A DNA stretch of 37,633 nucleotides, taken from the NCBI GenBank assembly GCA_003157485.1, contig PMJQ01000057.1, positions 3,321 through 40,953 of the forward strand, read 5' to 3'. The DNA comes from Ignavibacteriota bacterium (lineage in GTDB: Bacteria > Bacteroidota > Ignavibacteria > UBA10030 > UBA6906). The notes beneath the pieces are model-generated. The model saw nothing but the letters and a program-made list of their open reading frames with translations, was not told the origin of the DNA and made no database searches. A program made the translations under genes and the position numbers. Positions 19,106-26,901 of this stretch are shown here, piece after piece (within the stretch, counting starts at the first letter, position 1; each line of letters begins with the position of its first letter).

Positions 19106-20182
19106 CTATGCTTTCGAAACGTTCATCACGCCAACTGTCCTGAATATCGATTCAAAACGCTGTTCGTACGTATGGTCGCGGCACGCACGGCGGTAGCCCG
19201 CCTCGCGTATCGCTTCCCTCTCCCCCTCGTGCGCGAGATAGTACCGTATGGAGTCACGAAGCTCACGATCGGACCGGAACACCGCGATTTCTTCTCCCGG
19301 CACGAAATAGTCGCTCAAGCCGTGAGCGCTCGACGTCAGCAGGAAACCGCCCGCGCCCGGGATTTCAAAATTCCGGGCCTTGATCTGGGAAGCGCGGTCG
19401 TTGAGAAGCACGCGTGCCTGCTCCACGATCCGCAAAGGGGAATTCACGGTGATGCTGTCATCCGCCCGGCGATTCATAAACACCTTGGCCAGGGGTTTCC
19501 ATCCCGGGGCCGCGGAACTTTCGGTAAAGTTGAGATTGATGCGACTTCGTGAATACATTGCAATCATCTCCTCCTGGTCCAGTCTTCCGTTCTTCCATCC
19601 CCTCCCCCAGCATTCGACGGGAATACCCTCCCTCACGAGATTCGCGATGCGCGACCGGCGCCGGGAGTGGACCTGCCCGATGAACGTCACATCAAACTCA
19701 GGGGGGACATTTTTTCTCACGACCCGGTGATGGTTGAATGCCCACTGGGACAGGATCACGTGCGTACAGCCGGATGCCCGGTACCGGTCCAGCGACCGGG
19801 TATCGGTGGTCACCGCCCAGTGGAAAAGGGGTGCCCAGTGCCGGGAGTAGGGCAAAAACCTCCAATGATCATCACCGAACCAGTTGAGCGTGATGGACCC
19901 GCTCGCGCGCGTGATCCTGCGAACGGTCTCCGTCGTGATCTCATCGGTGAAGAGAACAAAGAAGCAGACCTCCGGGCGGAATTCATCGACCTCGCGGAGG
20001 AGCGACCTGTTCATCCCTTCCCGCCCGTCGCGCCGCATTTCTTCATCAAGCGGAAAGAACCGCACGTCGACGCCCTGCATGCGGCCGAGAGTCCCGAGGA
20101 AATTCACATGTTCGTAACTGAACCCCCTCTCCGGCTGGCCGTAATCGTATTTCAGCCCGATATAGAGAACACGCAGCGGCAT
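19106..20182 (-). CDS. CgeB-like glycosyltransferase (Glyco_trans_1_2 type)
   Basis: VLYIGLKYDYGQPERGFSYEHVNFLGTL..LNWFGDDHWRF..ARNFEIPGAGGFLLTSSAHGLSDYFVPGEEIAVF. Confidence 0.88.
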   Translation of the reverse strand: MPLRVLYIGLKYDYGQPERGFSYEHVNFLGTLGRMQGVDVRFFPLDEEMRRDGREGMNRSLLREVDEFRPEVCFFVLFTDEITTETVRRITRASGSITLNWFGDDHWRFLPYSRHWAPLFHWAVTTDTRSLDRYRASGCTHVILSQWAFNHHRVVRKNVPPEFDVTFIGQVHSRRRSRIANLVREGIPVECWGRGWKNGRLDQEEMIAMYSRSRINLNFTESSAAPGWKPLAKVFMNRRADDSITVNSPLRIVEQARVLLNDRASQIKARNFEIPGAGGFLLTSSAHGLSDYFVPGEEIAVFRSDRELRDSIRYYLAHEGEREAIREAGYRRACRDHTYEQRFESIFRTVGVMNVSKA

Positions 20183-20243
20183 CAGATGAGCTCGCCGGGC
20201 GCCTGCAGCGGCGGCCTTTCACAGATGCCTCGCCGGGGGGTAT

Positions 20244-21878
20244 TCACGAAATTCCACCGACGAATCTCGCACGCAATCGCATCATGAGTTGTTTGTCGCC
20301 GTCGTTCAGCGCGTACCTCCACACGAACAGTGCGTACGCGGGGAGGAACAGGGCGGCCGCAGACACCCGAACCACGCTGCTCCCGACGGCAAGAGCAGCT
20401 GCGATAAGCAGCGCAAGCAGCACCATCAATGCCGTCCCCCGGGAGGTCCAAAACGCCGCACGCCCTGGGATCCCGGGAAATGCAATATGCCTCCGGACTC
20501 CCCGAAAGAGGAGAATTGCATCCAGCGTCACCCGCACCAGGGAGGCAAGCGCCGCCCCCGCTATGCCGAGTACCGGGATCAGGAGCAGATTGAGTGCCAC
20601 CATGAGCGGCAATTCTGCCGCGTGGTACTTCGCCGTCAGATCCGGCCGGCCGAACGCATGCAGCGCGGTAAAAGGCACCTGCGCTACTGAAGAAATACAA
20701 AAACCGCAGGCGAGTATCCTGAGCGACAGGCTGCTGGCGGCGGAGAACTCCTTCCCCATCCAGAGCGTGAGGACTTCCGGCGCGACGAGTACCAGCACTG
20801 CGGTCAGGGGGAGCGCGATCAGGGCGATGTACAGCACGGATCGAGTGTACAGCGCGCCTGATGTCAACTGACCGCCCGGGCTGACGGTTCCGCCGCTGAA
20901 CACGGGATACAGGGCTGTCGTCAGGCTGAGCGGCAACACAAGCATCCGCATGACAGTCTCCTGAGGTACCGTATAGTAGGCAACCGCCGTGAGAGCAAGA
21001 AATGAACCGATCATGAGCCGGTCAAGATATATAAACAGGGGCGAAACGACCTGGGAGACCGAAACCCACCCTCCAAATGAAAGGAGCCGCTTCGCCAAGT
21101 GGCCGTCCCACAGCCTGATGCCGGTAAAAATTCCCTCATCGAGGGACCTGAGGAGCCAGACCCCGGCGGCAGCGGCAACCACCCTGATGACAACAGTCAA
21201 AAGGACGACATGGAATACGCCGCCGCCCATCAATACGATCGCCACGGAGCCGAGCCACTGTGCAAGGCCCATCACGGCCTGAAACGCGTTCACCATGTCA
21301 AACCGCTGGTAGGCCGACTGGATTCCCCGGATCATGCCGTTCGCGAGCATAAGGGGAATGCCAAAGGCGGCAATCACCAGGGATGCGTATGCTTCTCCGG
21401 CCATCGCTGCCGGAATGTGGAAGACCCCGGAAATCACGGGGCCTATAGCGGCGAGAAGTGCCAGCCCCACGACCGCCCCGACTATGGCACTCAGAGAGAG
21501 GGACGTCCAGCAGATGCGGCGAATCAACGGCCGGTCACCCGCCGCCAGCGCTTCCGCGACATACTTTGTGATCGCGCGGCTCACTCCGAGGTCGAGGAGG
21601 CTGAAGTATCCGACGACTATCCAGATGAGCGAAAGCAGGCCGAATCCGTCGGCCGACAGCTTTCTTACAAGGATCGGAAAACTCAGGAACGAGACCGCGA
21701 TGACAAAGACCTGTGTGAAGAAGTTGTACGCGGTGTTTTTCGCGACGACGCGAAGGTTCCCTGATCCGGGCATTTTCCGCGCATCCGGAGTATCGGGCCC
21801 CGGCGACGGTTCGACGCTTCCGCTACGCATGGAGGCAGGAGATGACCGGAGGGACCATACCCGCCTCTTATTATTCAA
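20244..21878 (-). CDS. Second Wzx-like flippase (start uncertain: TTG 21878, ATG 21830 or a further downstream ATG)
   Basis: NLRVVAKNTAYNFFTQVFVIAVSFLSFPILVRKLSADGFGLLSLIW..; polytopic MOP-like protein. Confidence 0.9.
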   Translation of the reverse strand: MNNKRRVWSLRSSPASMRSGSVEPSPGPDTPDARKMPGSGNLRVVAKNTAYNFFTQVFVIAVSFLSFPILVRKLSADGFGLLSLIWIVVGYFSLLDLGVSRAITKYVAEALAAGDRPLIRRICWTSLSLSAIVGAVVGLALLAAIGPVISGVFHIPAAMAGEAYASLVIAAFGIPLMLANGMIRGIQSAYQRFDMVNAFQAVMGLAQWLGSVAIVLMGGGVFHVVLLTVVIRVVAAAAGVWLLRSLDEGIFTGIRLWDGHLAKRLLSFGGWVSVSQVVSPLFIYLDRLMIGSFLALTAVAYYTVPQETVMRMLVLPLSLTTALYPVFSGGTVSPGGQLTSGALYTRSVLYIALIALPLTAVLVLVAPEVLTLWMGKEFSAASSLSLRILACGFCISSVAQVPFTALHAFGRPDLTAKYHAAELPLMVALNLLLIPVLGIAGAALASLVRVTLDAILLFRGVRRHIAFPGIPGRAAFWTSRGTALMVLLALLIAAALAVGSSVVRVSAAALFLPAYALFVWRYALNDGDKQLMMRLRARFVGGIS

Positions 21879-23028
21879 TGCGAACGCGGTAGAATCGGGC
21901 GACGCGCCGTGCCGCCTTTTGAACGCGGCGTTCGAAAACCGTCGCTCCTTCAGGCCCGAAGACCCCCTGCATCAGGAGCGCCAGGAGCACGGACAACGCC
22001 AGCGTGAGGACACACGCGAGAAACACGATCAGCATCCGCTGCGGCTTCGATTTCTTCTCGGCCGGCACGGCGCGATCCAGCACAAGCAGCACAGGGATGT
22101 CCTTGTGTTCGTTGATCTTTGCCTGTTCATACAGCGGCACAAGGAACTCAATGATCTTTTGCTGAATCGCCACGTTGCGGTACAGGCGGAGCGACTCGAC
22201 GCCGATCCCCGGTATTCCCCCGATCTTCTTGTTGATCTCCCCCACCTCCACCTCAAGCTGCTTCAGCGCCGGGTTGTCCCCCGTCGCGGTCCGCTTTGCG
22301 ATGGCAAGCTCCAGGTCCTTCCGCGCTTTCATGCCGTACAGCTCCGCGATCGGGCCGATCCCTGAGGCCCCTTCCCCCTCCGGGACGATCAGCATTCCCG
22401 TGCGTTCCTGGTACGCCTGGAGCGAATCCTCGGCCCGGCGGAGGTCCGCGTAGATCCCGTCCAGTCTCGTCTCGATAAACTCCCTGTTGCTCCCCGCCTC
22501 CTTCGTCCCGAGCTGAACGCTGATCCCGTTCAGCAGTTCCACGAAATAGTTGGCTATATCCGCCGCCCGCAGAGGGTCCCTGTCAAACACTTCAATCGTG
22601 ATGTTGTCGTCATCCTGGGTATCAAATGCCGTATTTCCTGAGAGCGCCTTTACCGCTTTCTCCATCGAACTGTCGGTAATCCCGTATTCCCCCATCAGGT
22701 TAAATTTCCTGACCACAGCCTCCATCGCCTCCCGGCTCTTCAAAATCGCAAAATAATTGTACGTTCCGCCGCTGCCCCCGAGCGATCGCCGCGCGAGACC
22801 CGGCAGGCCGCGCAGCAGGCTCCCCGCGCTCCCCAGGGCACCGAACATGTCAGGCTCTTTCGGGGGGAGGATCGACGCCGTCGACTTGTACCATTGAGGA
22901 AGAAGAAGGCTCACAACCACCGCCGCCACGGTCACGACAATCACGTTGACCAGAATAAACCGCCGCCATGCCAGCAGGGTTCCAATCACGTTGAAGAGGG
23001 CGCCGCCGGAGGGTGAAGATGGAGTCAT
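21871..23028 (-). CDS. Second Wzz-like chain-length determinant without a kinase domain
   Basis: WRRFILVNVIVVTVAAVVVSLLLPQWYKSTASILPPKEPD..SKPQRMLIVFLACVLTLALSVLLALL; ATG 23028 chosen because the upstream gene ends at 23036. Confidence 0.9.
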   Translation of the reverse strand: MTPSSPSGGALFNVIGTLLAWRRFILVNVIVVTVAAVVVSLLLPQWYKSTASILPPKEPDMFGALGSAGSLLRGLPGLARRSLGGSGGTYNYFAILKSREAMEAVVRKFNLMGEYGITDSSMEKAVKALSGNTAFDTQDDDNITIEVFDRDPLRAADIANYFVELLNGISVQLGTKEAGSNREFIETRLDGIYADLRRAEDSLQAYQERTGMLIVPEGEGASGIGPIAELYGMKARKDLELAIAKRTATGDNPALKQLEVEVGEINKKIGGIPGIGVESLRLYRNVAIQQKIIEFLVPLYEQAKINEHKDIPVLLVLDRAVPAEKKSKPQRMLIVFLACVLTLALSVLLALLMQGVFGPEGATVFERRVQKAARRVARFYRVRIE

Positions 23029-23035
23029 TATCGGC

Positions 23036-24706
23036 TCATTTCTTGTATTGATTGACAAGGAGGACGATGCTGATCGCGACACTCAGGACCGTTGCGGACT
23101 GCGCGATGATCCCGAGATAGTAGCCGAAGGGGTGGTCAGGGACTTTCGGCACCCAGATAAAATCCCCCTCTTCGACGGAAGTGTCGCCGGGATTCAACCA
23201 CTGCCGGCTCCTCGCCTTGATCACCTTGATGTCGCCCCGACGCGAGCGGTCCGTGACGCCGCCGGCCCTCTCGATGTAGCGCCAGACGTCTTCACCGGCA
23301 ATGAACGGAACGTGGCCCGGGCTGACGACCTGGCCGAACACGTAGACGGTCTTCTTCCTGGAGGGAATGATCACCTCGTCCCCTGACTGCAGAAAGACGT
23401 CGCTCGATTGATCGCCGCGCACGAAGAGCTTTACAAAGTCGGTCGTCACCTGCTCCTTCCGCATGCGCAGGGTGGTTTCAATGTAGAAATCGGTCGTATC
23501 GTCGGGTGGGACGCCTCCACGGATGCTCATGAGGCGCTCCGTCTCGACGTCGGACTCCCTGACCGGCTGACGGAGCACCTCCGCGGAAGAAAGAAGGGCG
23601 TCATCGCTGAATCCCCCCGCGGACCTGACAAGTTCGGAGAGGCGCGTGGAATCCCGCGTGATCGGGTACAAACCGGGGAACAGAACTTCCCCCGTGATTT
23701 TCACCCTGTAATCGCCCCGCTGGTCCACGGTTCCCCGAACGAGGATCCGGTCGCCGGGCTGCAGGGGAATATCCGGGACCGTCCCGGCAAGGATTCCCCT
23801 TGCGTCAATCGACGTGCGCTCGCGGATATAGCCCGTACGATCCTGACGGGTGAGCTCGACGCTGTCTTCGCGTGCTCCCGGGGAGAAACCGAACGCGAAT
23901 CGAATCGCATCACTCACGCTGTCCCCGTCGGCAAACTCGAATCTTCCCGGCGCGTTGACCTGGCCGTAGACACCGATCACGTTGCGGTGGACGTCGTACG
24001 GGGGAACGACGACGACGTCCCCCTCTCGAAGGTACGGGTTCCAGCGGTCCTCTTTCAGAGCCAGGAATCTCTGCAGGTCGACGCGGGACTGCGTCCGGTC
24101 GTTATGCCGGAGAATTATGCGGCGGGTCGACATGAGGAACTTTATGTTGTCAAGTTCACTCTGCGCCTCCCCCGGCATGAGCTTATTCGCCGCTTCGAGG
24201 ACTTTGTCCACCCTGTTGTAGGCAGCCATCGTGTACGAGCCGGTGTTCAGCACCTCCCCCTCCACGGTAACAACGATCGGGCGGGGATTCACCAGTGTCA
24301 TTGTCAGCTCGCTTTCAAGGTAGCGTTTCCTGACCGCGGCGGCGACTTTCTCCTTGGCGGCGGCAAGCGTCATTTGCGAAACCTGGACCTCGCCGACTGT
24401 CGGGATGATCAGCGTCCCCTCCGGCGTTACCGTGAGCTCGAAGGCAAGGGGCTTGCTGCTCCAGATATTGACCGAGAAACCGTCCGACGGTCCCACAAAA
24501 TAGTTCGCGGGATTGATGACGGACTCGAGCGCGGGCCCGCGGGGCTGTACCATGACCGTGCCCTGCGAAACCCTGTCTTTGTCGCCGGGGAAATCGGTCT
24601 CCGAAGTCTCTCTCCTCGTCTGCGCCGTGACGCACGTAAACGACAGTGCCACGAACACAAACATCAGCAGCCGCGGCACACGCCGTGTGAGTTCTTCAGG
24701 TTTCAT
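23036..24706 (-). CDS. SLBB-domain polysaccharide export protein (Wza-like)
   Basis: Signal-peptide-like N-term; YFVGPSDGFSVNIW..VTPEGTLIIPTVGEVQVSQMTLAAAKEKV (Poly_export); repeated SLBB-like blocks (VYGQVNAPGRFEF, ITGEVLFPGLYPI, VFGQVVSPGHVPF); C-terminal hydrophobic helix. Confidence 0.93.
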   Translation of the reverse strand: MKPEELTRRVPRLLMFVFVALSFTCVTAQTRRETSETDFPGDKDRVSQGTVMVQPRGPALESVINPANYFVGPSDGFSVNIWSSKPLAFELTVTPEGTLIIPTVGEVQVSQMTLAAAKEKVAAAVRKRYLESELTMTLVNPRPIVVTVEGEVLNTGSYTMAAYNRVDKVLEAANKLMPGEAQSELDNIKFLMSTRRIILRHNDRTQSRVDLQRFLALKEDRWNPYLREGDVVVVPPYDVHRNVIGVYGQVNAPGRFEFADGDSVSDAIRFAFGFSPGAREDSVELTRQDRTGYIRERTSIDARGILAGTVPDIPLQPGDRILVRGTVDQRGDYRVKITGEVLFPGLYPITRDSTRLSELVRSAGGFSDDALLSSAEVLRQPVRESDVETERLMSIRGGVPPDDTTDFYIETTLRMRKEQVTTDFVKLFVRGDQSSDVFLQSGDEVIIPSRKKTVYVFGQVVSPGHVPFIAGEDVWRYIERAGGVTDRSRRGDIKVIKARSRQWLNPGDTSVEEGDFIWVPKVPDHPFGYYLGIIAQSATVLSVAISIVLLVNQYKK

Positions 24707-25706
24707 ACATATCCTTATAATACTCGCGGTATGCCCCGCTCATGATCCTCCGCCACCAGGGCTCGTGCTTCAGATACCACTCAACGGTCTGCTCAATCCC
24801 CTGTTCAAATGTTACGCCCGGTGCCCACCCGAGTTCTCCCATGACTTTCGACGCATCGATTGCATAGCGCAGGTCGTGCCCGGGACGGTCTTTGACGTAG
24901 CTGATGAGGCTCTCCGGCTTCCGGAGCTTCCTGAGGAGGAGGCGGACGATGTCGATGTTGCGGCACTCGTTGTTCCCGCCAATATTGTATACCTCCCCGT
25001 TCCGGCCCCGCTCCATGACCGCATCAAGCGCCGTGCAGTGGTCGCGCACATAGAGCCAGTCCCGGACGTTTATCCCCTCCCCGTACACGGGGAGGGGCCG
25101 GTCGTCCATCGCACAGGCGATCATGAGGGGGATGAGTTTCTCCGGAAACTGGTAGGGGCCGTAGTTGTTCGAGCACCGCGTGACGATGGCCGGAAAGGAG
25201 AACGTATGGACGGCGGCAAGGACGAGCAGGTCGGAAGCGGCCTTGCTCGCGGCATAGGGGCTGTTGGGATGAACGGGGGTCGATTCAGTGAATTTCCCCT
25301 CCCGCCCCAACGACCCGTACACCTCGTCCGTCGAGACGTGCAAAAATCTCTCCACGTTCCGTTCGCGGGCGGCGTCAATAAGGACCTGCGTCCCCAGGAC
25401 GTTCGTCGCGACGAACACCGCCGCGCCGCTTATGCTCCTGTCGACGTGCGATTCCGCCGCAAAATGCACGACCGCGTCGGTCTCGTGCTTCTTCATCACG
25501 GCAAGGACTTCGTCCCTGCTGCAGATGTCGCCCCGGACGAACGTGTAGTCCCCGTTCTCGCCTATATCCCGCAGGTTGTCCAGATTCCCGGCGTACGTGA
25601 GCTTGTCGTAATTGACAACACGGACCCCCGGATGCGATTCGAGGTAGTAACGGACAAAATTGCTTCCGATGAACCCTGCGCCGCCTGTCACAAGGAGTGA
25701 GCGCAT
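24696..25706 (-). CDS. rfbB: dTDP-glucose 4,6-dehydratase
   Basis: LVTGGAGFIGSNFVRYYLESHP..DKLTYAGNLDNL..HFAAESHVDRSI..HVSTDEVYGSLG..SPYAASKAASD. Confidence 0.95.
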   Translation of the reverse strand: MRSLLVTGGAGFIGSNFVRYYLESHPGVRVVNYDKLTYAGNLDNLRDIGENGDYTFVRGDICSRDEVLAVMKKHETDAVVHFAAESHVDRSISGAAVFVATNVLGTQVLIDAARERNVERFLHVSTDEVYGSLGREGKFTESTPVHPNSPYAASKAASDLLVLAAVHTFSFPAIVTRCSNNYGPYQFPEKLIPLMIACAMDDRPLPVYGEGINVRDWLYVRDHCTALDAVMERGRNGEVYNIGGNNECRNIDIVRLLLRKLRKPESLISYVKDRPGHDLRYAIDASKVMGELGWAPGVTFEQGIEQTVEWYLKHEPWWRRIMSGAYREYYKDMYET

Positions 25707-25710
25707 CGGG

Positions 25711-26184
25711 TCAGTCCAGCAGGAATGACGTGCCCGGATCCGCCTCGTGTCGTATTTCGTCCACGGGGTGCTTCTTTCCCTCCCCTGCGAAGAGACGGTT
25801 GGGGAAGTTCAGAACCATGCCCCGGCCCTCTCCGATGTTTCTGTACGCGTGGACAACCCCCCGCGGGATAATAATCGACCGGGGGGCATCCTCCCCTGCG
25901 TACACAATCTGACGTGTCATGAACGTCGGAGAGGGCTTCCGGTTGTCCCAGAGAACAATCTTGAAGTTCGAGGGGCCAAAGAACGCGAAGCAGTCGGCCT
26001 GGTCGGCATGTTCATGCGGGCCCCGCGTCACACCCGGCGCCGTCATCGAAACATATCCCATGACGGGAAAGAACTCCGGAAAGATTTCGTCGCTGCGGAA
26101 CAGCTCCGAAAGCCACCCGCGGTCGTCGATGTATTTCGTGAGGTTGCGCACGACCACATCCTGAATCGTCCCGTTTTTGAACAT
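25711..26184 (-). CDS. dTDP-sugar epimerase/isomerase-like cupin (RmlC superfamily)
   Basis: VVVRNLTKYIDDRGWLSELFRSDEI..SMTAPGVTRGPHEH..IVLWDNRKPSPTF..IIIPRGVVHAYRNIG; ATG 26184 (MFKNGTIQDV). Confidence 0.8.
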   Translation of the reverse strand: MFKNGTIQDVVVRNLTKYIDDRGWLSELFRSDEIFPEFFPVMGYVSMTAPGVTRGPHEHADQADCFAFFGPSNFKIVLWDNRKPSPTFMTRQIVYAGEDAPRSIIIPRGVVHAYRNIGEGRGMVLNFPNRLFAGEGKKHPVDEIRHEADPGTSFLLD

Positions 26185-26301
26185 TGGGTACCTTCCCGAA
26201 TCTGTTGTCACGTCATGCCCTCCGGAGAAAACCGTATCTATCCGACGTTTGCCGGAGACAGAGTTTTCGCGCGGCGCCAGCTGGTGTGGAGGGAAACAAT
26301 T

Positions 26302-26340
26302 GTAGCAAAGGGGGGGGCTACTCTTCCTTTCCGGAAAGAG
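26302..26340 (-). promoter_or_regulatory. Structured leader element upstream of the cupin-rfbB-wza operon
   Basis: Minus strand: CTCTTTCCGGAAAGGAAGAG (contains the 12-bp palindrome CTTTCCGGAAAG) followed by GTAGC-CCCCCCCTTT-GCTAC stem-loop. Confidence 0.4.
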
Positions 26341-26372
26341 CCAGGTCTACACGGTTCGTTGTTCCGCAACTG

Positions 26373-26401
26373 AATTTATTGATTTCGGGGGGAAAAGTCA
26401 A
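26373..26401 (-). promoter_or_regulatory. Sigma70-like promoter TTGACT-N17-TAAATT driving the cupin/rfbB/export operon
   Basis: Minus strand TTGACTTTTCCCCCCGAAATCAATAAATT located between the receiver gene stop and the operon, about 190 nt upstream of ATG 26184. Confidence 0.5.
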
Positions 26402-26414
26402 CGCCGGGAGGGGT

Positions 26415-26774
26415 TCATGGCGGGAGCGCGGCCCTGATTCGCTTGACAAATTCCGCGTAATCCACCGGTTTCCGGACAAAATCGCACGCCCCGTACCGCA
26501 ATGCGACTTCCGCGGATTCATCGGACCCGGAACCAGTCACCACGATCACTTTCGCGTGATCGTTCAACTGTCTGATCTTCCGCAGAACTTCAAGGCCGTT
26601 CATGCCGGGAAGCGCCAGATCCAGAAGAACGATATCGGGACGACGTTCCTTGTACAGGGTCAGCCCCTGGGGACCGTCTGCGGTCGTCAGGGTTTCGAAT
26701 CCCTCGAGGCTCAGGATATGCTGGACGAGGGCGAGGACCATCTCGTCGTCGTCGATGACAAGGACTTTCGGCAT
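26415..26774 (-). CDS. Stand-alone response-regulator receiver (CheY-like)
   Basis: MPKVLVIDDDEMVLALVQHIL..DIVLLDLALPGMNGLEVL..VIVVTGSGS..DFVRKPVD; acidic pocket, phospho-Asp, Thr and Lys all present; no output domain. Confidence 0.93.
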   Translation of the reverse strand: MPKVLVIDDDEMVLALVQHILSLEGFETLTTADGPQGLTLYKERRPDIVLLDLALPGMNGLEVLRKIRQLNDHAKVIVVTGSGSDESAEVALRYGACDFVRKPVDYAEFVKRIRAALPP

Positions 26775-26780
26775 GGGGTA

Positions 26781-26809
26781 AAGTTACGGCCAACGGAGCT
26801 GAATTGCAA
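26781..26809 (-). promoter_or_regulatory. Candidate promoter of the receiver gene, TTGCAA-N17-TAACTT, with -10 only 6 nt from ATG (leaderless-type arrangement)
   Basis: Minus strand TTGCAATTCAGCTCCGTTGGCCGTAACTTTACCCCATG; no SD-like sequence before ATG. Confidence 0.35.
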
Positions 26810-26831
26810 GGCAAGGAAATTGCTGGTGCGC

Positions 26832-26891
26832 CCCGGGAAGAACACCCGGAAAGGCCAGCGGGCGGCTCCGGGGCGCAAAAGCGCCCCGGAG
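26832..26891 (-). terminator. Strong hairpin (11-bp perfect stem CTCCGGGGCGC-TTTT-GCGCCCCGGAG in minus orientation) followed by a smaller CCGGG/CCCGG hairpin; no U-tract
   Basis: 26866-26891 is a perfect inverted repeat just after the stop codon of the dehydratase (26902). Confidence 0.55.
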
Positions 26892-26901
26892 TGACGCGCG
26901 A

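Noticed and set aside
23408-24745. 445-aa plus-strand ORF opposite the SLBB exporter
   Set aside because: Antisense shadow ORF with charged low-information composition.
26185-26370. Known riboswitch (e.g. cyclic-di-GMP type, suggested by a CCGGCAAACG stretch in the minus strand)
   Set aside because: Could not reproduce a full consensus by eye; retained only as a structured-leader candidate needing an Rfam/Infernal scan.
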